DNA of 64,000 nucleotides from Calothrix sp. NIES-2100 (lineage in GTDB: Bacteria > Cyanobacteriota > Cyanobacteriia > Cyanobacteriales > Nostocaceae): NCBI RefSeq assembly GCF_002368195.1, contig NZ_AP018178.1, positions 4,622,721 through 4,686,720 on the forward strand, written 5' to 3'. Under the pieces are notes generated by a model that was not told the origin of the DNA, ran no database searches, and was given only the letters and a program-made list of their open reading frames with translations. The translations under genes were made by a program, and so were the position numbers. Shown here piece by piece: positions 33,885 to 40,528 of the stretch (within the stretch, counting starts at the first letter, position 1; every line of letters begins with the position of its first letter).

Positions 33885-35705
33885 TTACTTGACTCCTGGA
33901 CTTGGCGAAATCTGCTCAAGGGGAATCAGTGCGCTGATCACAGATTGAGCAATTGGTGCGGCGACAGTACCACCGTAAGCATTTGCTCCTTTCGGCTCAT
34001 CTACCAATGCTAAAACTACATAACGAGGAGATTCGGCTGGTAATATCCCCAAGAAACTGGTGATATAAGCGCCTCTTTTATAACCACCAGTAGAACTAGC
34101 TTTTTGAGCCGTACCAGTTTTGCCAGCTATACGATAGCCCGCAATCTTTGATGCTTTTCCTGTGCCTTTTTCCACCACTGTTTCCATCATTTGAATCACC
34201 TGTTGAGTTGTCATGGGTGAGAAAATTTGGCGTGGTGTTGGTAAAGTGGGTAAATAATGCATCTGTCCTTGACTATCAATCAGTCCTTTAACTACATGAG
34301 GTGTGACTAGTTTGCCACCGTTAGCTAAAGCTCCTTGCAATTGCACTAGTTGTAGTGGTGTCAAGGAAAAGCCTTGTCCAAAGGAAGCCGTCGCCGCTTC
34401 AATAGGTGAGGCTCTAAATTTTTCTTGGCTTTTAAGCTGACTACTAACTGCAAATGGCAAATCTGTATTTATGCTTTCTCCTAGCCCTAAACGTTGGAGC
34501 CATTGGTAATAGATTGAAGGTGGCAATCGTTGCATAATTTTCACCATGCCAACATTGCTAGAGTGTTGTAAAATTTGAGCAATATTAATTATGCGATCGC
34601 TGTTTTGCTCGGCATTTTTAATAATGCGATCGGCAACTCTCATAAAACCAGGATCGTCAAACACATCATCTGGTTTAATTACACCAGTCTCCAATGCGAT
34701 CGCCACATTCAAAGGCTTGAAAGTCGATCCTGGTTCATAAAGATCTGCTATTGTCCAATTTTTAAACAGTGAGATATCAGCTTTGGAGTATTGATTGGGG
34801 TTATAACTGGGCACAGATACTAAAGCCAGCAATGAACCATCTAACGCATCCATGACAATTACTGCTCCGCGTTTCGCCCCAAACTTTTCCATTTGCTGTT
34901 TGAGTGCTGTACGCGCTATCCGTTGGATGCGGCTATCAATAGTCAGTTGTAGTTGCAGATCATCAACACTGAGAAATCCCACAGGCGCATCATCTGATAG
35001 TAATGCTCCGTTTCCTTCGCGCCTGAGTTTTATAGTTTGTGCAGAACGCGCTAATAAATTTTCTTGGCTGTATTCTACGCCAGCTTGACCTTGACGTTCT
35101 GTATTGATGTAACCCACTACATCTGCGGTTAAATCTTCTTGTGGATAAAATCGTAAGTATTTCTGAGTTAGTTCCAAGCCATTGAGGTGCAATGCGGTTA
35201 TTTGAGTAGCAATTTCTTCTGGGACAGCAGAGTCCAGCAAAATACCAGTTTTTTGACCTTGAAATATTTTGCCTAATTCATCAGCATTTTTATTAAGTAT
35301 TACAGCTAGGCGTTGTGCTATTTCCTCTTGCGATTTTTGAAACAGTTGTGGATGGGCGTATAGAGTATACACAATCCGGTCAAGAGCTAAGACATGATTA
35401 TTGCGATCTACAACCATTCGTCGAGGCGTAAAAGGTCGCAAAGTCACCATTTGCTGGTTTCGGGCTTTCTTGGTAAGTTTTGTTCCCTGCACAATTTGCA
35501 ATTGATACAAATTGATAGCCAGTCCTAATCCTGCTACCATTAATATGCACCAAACTACAAATAGTCTTTCTCTAGTATTCGATATTTGGCTTTGGGTATT
35601 AGTGGAAAATCTATTTCTTGAATCTTGCCTATAATCCTTCTGCTGCTTTTTCAATACTGGATTATGATAAGTTTTAGCTTTTACTCTACTAGGAAATTTA
35701 TACAT
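33885..35705 (-). CDS. Class B penicillin-binding protein (FtsI/PBP2-like)
   Basis: In this 606 aa protein a basic cytosolic N-terminus precedes a membrane anchor at about 46-66 and the pedestal domain with RPFTPRRMVVDRNNHVLA. The transpeptidase has Ser327-x-x-Lys330 (EPGSTFKPLN), SSNVGMVKI (SxN) and GKTGTAQKASS (KTG). It cross-links peptidoglycan. Class B enzymes of this type act in division or elongation; there is no PASTA domain. Its gene starts 23 bp after the RHH-like gene, so it is surely co-transcribed with it. Cyanobacteria carry several such enzymes, and this regulated copy need not be the essential FtsI. Confidence 0.93.
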   Translation of the reverse strand: MYKFPSRVKAKTYHNPVLKKQQKDYRQDSRNRFSTNTQSQISNTRERLFVVWCILMVAGLGLAINLYQLQIVQGTKLTKKARNQQMVTLRPFTPRRMVVDRNNHVLALDRIVYTLYAHPQLFQKSQEEIAQRLAVILNKNADELGKIFQGQKTGILLDSAVPEEIATQITALHLNGLELTQKYLRFYPQEDLTADVVGYINTERQGQAGVEYSQENLLARSAQTIKLRREGNGALLSDDAPVGFLSVDDLQLQLTIDSRIQRIARTALKQQMEKFGAKRGAVIVMDALDGSLLALVSVPSYNPNQYSKADISLFKNWTIADLYEPGSTFKPLNVAIALETGVIKPDDVFDDPGFMRVADRIIKNAEQNSDRIINIAQILQHSSNVGMVKIMQRLPPSIYYQWLQRLGLGESINTDLPFAVSSQLKSQEKFRASPIEAATASFGQGFSLTPLQLVQLQGALANGGKLVTPHVVKGLIDSQGQMHYLPTLPTPRQIFSPMTTQQVIQMMETVVEKGTGKASKIAGYRIAGKTGTAQKASSTGGYKRGAYITSFLGILPAESPRYVVLALVDEPKGANAYGGTVAAPIAQSVISALIPLEQISPSPGVK

Positions 35706-35728
35706 TTTCTGTCAGCAAGTTATAGCAG

Positions 35729-35953
35729 CTAATTTTGAACATCAAAAAAGCTTTGCAGAAATCTTCTCGAAGATAGCAACAAATACCTTGTGTTTAAATT
35801 TTTCCTGGGTTGAGAGGGTTCAGGAAGAGAATCAATAAGTAACCGAATTGATTCGTGAATAGATATTTGATGATTGTCTGCATAAACTTTGAGCTTATGA
35901 TACTGGTCATGAGTCAGAACAATGTTAGCAATATTAACTGGAGAACGAGACAT
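35729..35953 (-). CDS. Ribbon-helix-helix-like small protein, first gene of the PBP operon
   Basis: A 74 aa paralogue of the protein at 30267-30488. The core reads VNIANIVLTHDQYHKLKVYA and NHQISIHESIRLLIDSL (strand-helix-helix), and the ends match too (SSRRFLQSFFDVQ). Both members open operons that carry the same CGGGTA array 77-80 bp upstream, so the gene and its promoter were duplicated together. The proteins might act as dedicated co-regulators or be sensed small proteins; DNA binding is inferred only. Confidence 0.75.
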   Translation of the reverse strand: MSRSPVNIANIVLTHDQYHKLKVYADNHQISIHESIRLLIDSLPEPSQPRKNLNTRYLLLSSRRFLQSFFDVQN

Positions 35954-36029
35954 ATAAGTTTCACCAACACTGAAATATTTATCGGAATTTTTCTCTTTTT
36001 TGAACTGTACACCTTATATGTTGAAAAAT

Positions 36030-36068
36030 CAGGTAGAAATCGGGTAGAAATCGGGTAATAACTGGTTA
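36030..36068. promoter_or_regulatory. CGGGTA operator array (c), upstream of the PBP operon
   Basis: Boxes at 36030 (CAGGTA), 36041 (CGGGTA), 36052 (CGGGTA) and 36063 (TGGTTA), all 11 bp apart, 77-115 bp upstream of the RHH-like gene and at the same distance as array (a) before its paralogue. Confidence 0.7.
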
Positions 36069-36185
36069 AACATAAAGAAACAAAAAACTTTTTCCAAAAC
36101 CTCTGTAAACTATAATCTTCTAAACTGTATTGCTCTATCTGCAAGAAAGCCAGGTGCTGTACTCAGCCTAACGCATAGCCTTTGT

Positions 36186-36230
36186 CAGGCTTACCATCAA
36201 TCCCACACTATCGGATTGATGGTAAGCCTG
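36186..36230. other. Perfect 18-bp hairpin between divergent promoters
   Basis: CAGGCTTACCATCAATCC (36186-36203) pairs without mismatch with 36213-36230 over a 9-nt loop. It sits in the middle of the 521-bp gap between the RHH-like gene and the kinase. No U-run is present on either strand, and no gene ends here, so it is not an ordinary terminator. It could be a structured leader of the kinase mRNA, a small RNA end or a protein-binding palindrome. Confidence 0.6.
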
Positions 36231-36331
36231 TCTATCGCGCTTACACTGAGTAAAGCGTACCACACAAGTAAGTTGATGAATCAAATTCGGCTACTATATA
36301 TAATATGTTTGTTGGTAAAGATAGCTCAAAA

Positions 36332-36470
36332 TTAAAATTCTCCAAACCAAATAATTAAAATGGTTGGGAGAATATATAGTGTATAAGAGGTTAATTCAAT
36401 TATTAATCTAACAATAATTTGAAGAATTAAGGGGCAAATATCGGGTAAAAATAGGGTAGTTTAAAGGTAG
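36332..36470. repeat. Duplicated control segment, right copy
   Basis: Counterpart of 30881-31010. The hairpin TTCTCCAAACC / GGTTGGGAGAA (36338-36348, 36362-36372; one mismatch) has the same 13-nt AT-rich loop, and the CGGGTA boxes follow at the same distance. Relative to the RHH-like gene start, hairpin and boxes lie within about 10 bp of their positions in the left copy. Confidence 0.65.
36431..36469. promoter_or_regulatory. CGGGTA operator array (d), overlapping the kinase ribosome site
   Basis: Boxes at 36431 (GGGGCA), 36442 (CGGGTA), 36453 (AGGGTA) and 36464 (AAGGTA), 11 bp apart, ending 5 bp before the kinase ATG. The last box contains the AAGG ribosome site. A protein bound here would lie in the 5' leader, which suggests repression rather than activation of the kinase gene. 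Confidence 0.6.
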
Positions 36471-36474
36471 CGTT

Positions 36475-37842
36475 ATGAAATGGTCGCTAGAAAGAAAATG
36501 GATTGCCTCTGGTTTTGGCTTATCCTTTTTATTAATGGGTATTGTCAGCTTTATTTCTTACCAAAATGCTACTCAATTAATTGAAAGTAGCAATAAAGTA
36601 AAGCACACACATGAGGTAATGAAAAGCCTGATCGATATCTTTGCTACCCTGACTGATGCTGAAGCTGGACGTAGAGGGTATATTCTGTTTGGAGAGCGAT
36701 CAGAACTTAAACGTTACGATCAGGCAATCCAAAGCTTAGATGCAAAAGTCGAAAAGTTACAACAACAACTTGCTGATGACTCTTCTCAACAGCAGCAACT
36801 AATGAGACTTAAAGTCTTAATTTCTCAAAGAGTTGAACTTTCCAAAAAGTCGCTTAACCTGCAACAAGTAGGCAAATCAACCTTTGCTATACAAGCTACG
36901 CGAATTAACCAAACTCGTGGCGAAATCCGCCAAACTTTGGCTCAGTTACAGGCTAGGGAAGAAAAGTTACTAGAAATATCGGTTAAACATTCTCAGCAAA
37001 ATATTCACAACCGGATGTTGATTGAATTCTTGGGTACTGTGCTAAGTTTTGCTATTTTGTTAGCTGTTTACGCCTTGCTTTATCAACAATTAGTTAAGCG
37101 CCAACAAGCAGAAGCTCTTCAACGGACATTAGCTCAAGAAAAAGAACTCAGCGAACTAAAACTGCGTTTTTTTTCGATGGTTTCCCATGAATTCCGCACA
37201 CCTTTAAGTATAATTTTAGGCTCGGCTCAATTGTTAGCTCAGAGCAACCAGCAGTGGACAGAAGAAAAGAAAGTCAAAAATTTACATCGGATTCAATCTT
37301 CAGCTCGGTCAATGAATCAATTGCTGACAGATATTATGACTTTGACTAGGGCAGAAGCTGGTAAACTTGAATTTCATCCAGAACTTATAGATTTGGAAGC
37401 ATTTTGTCTTAACTTAATTGAAGACATCCAGTTTTGCAATCAACCACAACATCCGATTAAATTTGTCACGCAAAGTAACTGTACTCATGCCCAATTAGAT
37501 GAGAATTTGCTCTACTCAATTCTCAGTAATTTACTTTCTAATGCTATAAAATACTCACCAGAAGAGTTAGATATATTGTTAATTCTCAGATGTGAATCAG
37601 ACGCAATACTTTTCCAAGTGAAAGATTCTGGCATAGGTATCCCCTCCGAATTTCAGCAGCATTTATTTGAGCCTTTTCATCGTGCTGAGAATGTGAGCAA
37701 AATTGTTGGTACTGGACTAGGGTTGGCTGTGGTTAAAAAATGTGTTGAACTGCATCAAGGAGAAATTTATGTAGAAAGTGAGGTTTGTGTTGGAACAATT
37801 TTTACAGTAAAGATTCCCCAATATAACAGCAAAAACAATTGA
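36475..37842 (+). CDS. CHASE3-domain membrane histidine kinase
   Basis: The 455 aa kinase has TM1 at about 11-30 and a periplasmic CHASE3 sensor at about 35-170 with the hallmark TDAEAGRRGYILFGE. TM2 lies at about 181-203 and a coiled linker follows. HisKA has His238 (SMVSHEFRTPLS), and the ATPase domain has LLSNAIKYS, KDSGIGIP and GTGLGLAVVKK. CHASE3 domains are found in sensors of envelope or osmotic conditions, but the ligand is unknown. It diverges from the PBP operon that carries a response regulator, and CGGGTA boxes overlap its translation start. It is the probable partner of the regulator at 31014-31691. Confidence 0.92.
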   Translation: MKWSLERKWIASGFGLSFLLMGIVSFISYQNATQLIESSNKVKHTHEVMKSLIDIFATLTDAEAGRRGYILFGERSELKRYDQAIQSLDAKVEKLQQQLADDSSQQQQLMRLKVLISQRVELSKKSLNLQQVGKSTFAIQATRINQTRGEIRQTLAQLQAREEKLLEISVKHSQQNIHNRMLIEFLGTVLSFAILLAVYALLYQQLVKRQQAEALQRTLAQEKELSELKLRFFSMVSHEFRTPLSIILGSAQLLAQSNQQWTEEKKVKNLHRIQSSARSMNQLLTDIMTLTRAEAGKLEFHPELIDLEAFCLNLIEDIQFCNQPQHPIKFVTQSNCTHAQLDENLLYSILSNLLSNAIKYSPEELDILLILRCESDAILFQVKDSGIGIPSEFQQHLFEPFHRAENVSKIVGTGLGLAVVKKCVELHQGEIYVESEVCVGTIFTVKIPQYNSKNN

Positions 37843-37856
37843 ACAGAAGAAATAAA

Positions 37857-38234
37857 TTATAAATTAGAATCGCCTGGATTTATAAACATGACTCTGATAG
37901 CACTTCCCAGTAGTAAAACTCCAAAAATTCTCGCCAAAATTACATTCGATAATTCTGTTCCTATTTTTGCTCCAAACCACCCACCTAATACAAAACCTAT
38001 ACAGAGCAATGTAGCTATCTTAATGTCTACATAGCCTTGTTTGTAATAAGTCCATGCAGCCAAGATATCAATAGGAGGAACAAGTAAAGCTAATGTAGTT
38101 CCCTGAGCTTGGTGTTGAGAAAAACCATTTTTTCTATGTAATTGTGACTCTGATTGTACTGTTTGGTCTGGCATACAGCCTAATAGGATAAGATTTTTCA
38201 AATTTGATTTATGCGAATTAGTTTGCGATCGCAT
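37857..38234 (-). CDS. TauE/SafE-type membrane protein, probably degenerate
   Basis: In this 125 aa protein residues 40-120 (GFSQHQAQGTTLALLVPPID, ILAAWTYYKQGYVDIK, FVLGGWFGAKIGTELSN) match the second part of short cyanobacterial TauE/SafE (DUF81) anion-exporter proteins. The N-terminal part, which should hold a glycine-rich first helix, is instead the polar PDQTVQSESQLHRKN between LILLGC and GFSQHQ. The helix seems to have been scrambled by compensating frameshifts. A working transporter is doubtful. Confidence 0.6.
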   Translation of the reverse strand: MRSQTNSHKSNLKNLILLGCMPDQTVQSESQLHRKNGFSQHQAQGTTLALLVPPIDILAAWTYYKQGYVDIKIATLLCIGFVLGGWFGAKIGTELSNVILARIFGVLLLGSAIRVMFINPGDSNL

Positions 38235-38323
38235 TAGCTACGAAATGCAAAAACAAGCTAAGTTTGAAGACATCAAAGCTTTTAGCACCCTCTAACAATA
38301 GTTGTTTCCTGACTTTGGTTTCA

Positions 38324-39283
38324 CTATTGGGTAAGCAGCAATATTGTATGTCCGTCTGGATCTTTAACTAGACAACCCTGCTTATAAGGCTGGGAGCTAT
38401 CTGCAAACTGCACAATTCTGGGCGAAACCAACTGAACTTTGTGCTGACGCAGCTTATCTACAATCTGCTCGATGTCGGAAACGATGATTTGGACTTGCAC
38501 CGTTGCAATATCGGAACTTTTCCAATCACTGGGTATAGGACGACCTTTAGGGGGTACAAGATAGTCTAACAACTCAATCCCTACGCCACCTTGAGCAGGT
38601 CGCAGTCCTGTAATTTTGACTTCTGCTCCTGGTAAATTATCCATACGCGCTTGGGTTGCACGCCAGTTGAGACTGTGGCTATCGATTTGCATTCCCAGAA
38701 GATCGCGGTAAAAGTGTAGACTCTGCTCGGTGTTAGAAATTGCGATCGCACTATGATCTATTCCTAAAAATAAGCGATTCGTGTTTTGATGCCATTTATC
38801 TTGTCCTTTATCAGGCGGAAACCAAATTAACTCTAAATCATGTCCATCAGGATCTTTAAACTTAAAAGCGCGGACACCAGCTGATGCTTCATTTCCAGGT
38901 GGTATTGTCTGCGGCGCAACTGAAATCGGTTGAATGGGAAATGAACACACTTGTGCATAAGCGCGATCCATATCACTCACGACAATCGCCAGATGTTGAA
39001 ACCACAGGTCATTACTTTGTGAATCCCTGGGGATGGGTTTACCCTGGATATTAATATACTCCATCAACTCGATAAGTTCATCACCTAATCGTAAAGTGAC
39101 AATGCGAATTTTTGCCCCAGTTACACCTTCTAAATCATTGTAATCCTGTCCTTCAACAGTAATGTCAGAAACGAGTTCAAAAGCAAGTGCTTGTGTATAG
39201 AATTCCCAAGAGCGATCGCAGTTTGTCACGGTTAAGCCAATAGCTCTAATTCTTTGTACTTGTACATCGGTTTGACTAGACAT
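38324..39283 (-). CDS. Two-domain VOC-family (glyoxalase/dioxygenase-like) protein
   Basis: From ATG at 39281-39283 the protein has 319 aa, with two VOC modules: about 10-155 (IRAIGLTVTNCDRSWEFY ... DPDGHDLELIWF) and about 172-319 (LGIDHSAIAISNTEQSLHFY ... KDPDGHTILLLTQ). Both end with the D-P-D-G-H motif and carry His/Glu ligands (QHLAIVV; HDLELI), so metal binding is likely. Extradiol dioxygenases and glyoxalases share this fold; the substrate is unknown. It diverges from an SDR/glucosidase pair, and a TGAAAT pair lies 156 bp upstream. Confidence 0.88.
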   Translation of the reverse strand: MSSQTDVQVQRIRAIGLTVTNCDRSWEFYTQALAFELVSDITVEGQDYNDLEGVTGAKIRIVTLRLGDELIELMEYINIQGKPIPRDSQSNDLWFQHLAIVVSDMDRAYAQVCSFPIQPISVAPQTIPPGNEASAGVRAFKFKDPDGHDLELIWFPPDKGQDKWHQNTNRLFLGIDHSAIAISNTEQSLHFYRDLLGMQIDSHSLNWRATQARMDNLPGAEVKITGLRPAQGGVGIELLDYLVPPKGRPIPSDWKSSDIATVQVQIIVSDIEQIVDKLRQHKVQLVSPRIVQFADSSQPYKQGCLVKDPDGHTILLLTQ

Positions 39284-39438
39284 ATTCAACAGACTTTGTA
39301 CTTATTCTGTACTAGCTTCGCAAAAATTCAATCTGAGTCTTGTATAAATCAATCAACATAAAAAAATATTATAAAGTTTCTCTCTAGCTTCAGAAATACA
39401 TTCAACTGACTTTATCCTTTAAAGATTTCATCCAATAA

Positions 39439-39455
39439 TGAAATCGTGATGAAAC
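39439..39455. promoter_or_regulatory. TGAAAT direct repeat (11-bp spacing) in the VOC/SDR divergent gap
   Basis: TGAAAT at 39439-39444 and TGAAAC at 39450-39455, with an inverted TTTCAT at 39426-39431. The gap 39284-39709 holds nothing else that I recognise. Same motif as at 16674-16690. Confidence 0.42.
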
Positions 39456-39709
39456 TTTTATAGTTCTTTCGGTAGAGATATTTATTATTCCAATGGCTAG
39501 AAGCGTTAATTCAGGCAAACCTCTAAAGTAATGACAGAATCATCAAAATAGCTGTCAAAAATTAAACACATAAGCAAAATGTGTAATTAGTATAAAAATT
39601 TAAATGTCGGACAGCTTGCTTCAATTTGGATTCAATCATAAGTTTTCAATATCAGCCATCCTCAAACTTTGCAAATGAAAATACATAGCAAAAATTCTGA
39701 AAAAGTATT

Positions 39710-40522
39710 ATGAGTTATTCCCCTTACCTACTTAAAGGTCAAAAAGCACTTGTGACGGGTGCTAGTTCTGGAATTGGTGAAGCGATCGCTCGCTCTTTGG
39801 CTGCATCAGGTGCAGCAGTAGCTATTAACTATCATTCTGAAGCTGAAGAAGCCCAAAAACTTGTCGATGATATCAAAGCTACTAATGGAGAAGCATTCGC
39901 TATTCAAGCCGATGTCAGCAAAGAAGACCAAGTAAAGGCAATGTTCAGCCAGACCATTAAACAATTTGGCACTATTGATATTTTAGTAAGTAATGCGGGC
40001 ATTCAAAAAGACTCAGCATTTATAGATATGACCCTCGATCAATGGAATGCAGTGATTGGGATAAATCTAACGGGACAATTCTTGTGTGCTAGGGAAGCTG
40101 CGAAGGAATTCTTGCGTCGAGGTGTGAAGCCTGATATTTCTTGTGCGGCAGGTAAAATTATTTGTATGAGTTCCGTACATCAGGTAATTCCTTGGGCAGG
40201 TCATGTTAATTATGCTACTAGCAAGGGTGGCATTAATATGATGATGCAAAGTATTGCCCAAGAACTTGCCCCCCACAAAATTCGTGTTAATAGTATTGCG
40301 CCTGGTGCAATCAAAACCCCAATTAACAAATCAGCTTGGGATACCCCACAAGCAGAGGCGAATTTACTAAAACTAATTCCAGCAAAACGTGTGGGAGATG
40401 TAGAGGACATCGCTAAAGCAGCAGTTTGGTTGGCTTCTGATGACTCTGATTATGTCAACGGTACAACACTATTTGTAGATGGTGGAATGACTTTATATCC
40501 AGGTTTTACAGAGAATGGTTAA
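39710..40522 (+). CDS. Classical SDR oxidoreductase, glucose-1-dehydrogenase-like
   Basis: The 270 aa protein has the complete classical SDR motif set: VTGASSGIGEAIARSL (cofactor glycine motif), DVSKEDQ, NAGIQ, the catalytic Ser in CMSSVHQ, YATSKGG (Tyr-x-x-x-Lys) and IAPGAIKTPI. Overall similarity is to glucose 1-dehydrogenases (NAD(P)-dependent oxidation of sugars), though SDR substrate calls are weak. The next gene, a glucosidase that could supply glucose, starts 6 bp after the stop, so they form a pair. It is complete, unlike the SDR pseudogene at 6770. Confidence 0.9.
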   Translation: MSYSPYLLKGQKALVTGASSGIGEAIARSLAASGAAVAINYHSEAEEAQKLVDDIKATNGEAFAIQADVSKEDQVKAMFSQTIKQFGTIDILVSNAGIQKDSAFIDMTLDQWNAVIGINLTGQFLCAREAAKEFLRRGVKPDISCAAGKIICMSSVHQVIPWAGHVNYATSKGGINMMMQSIAQELAPHKIRVNSIAPGAIKTPINKSAWDTPQAEANLLKLIPAKRVGDVEDIAKAAVWLASDDSDYVNGTTLFVDGGMTLYPGFTENG

Positions 40523-40528
40523 TTGAGA

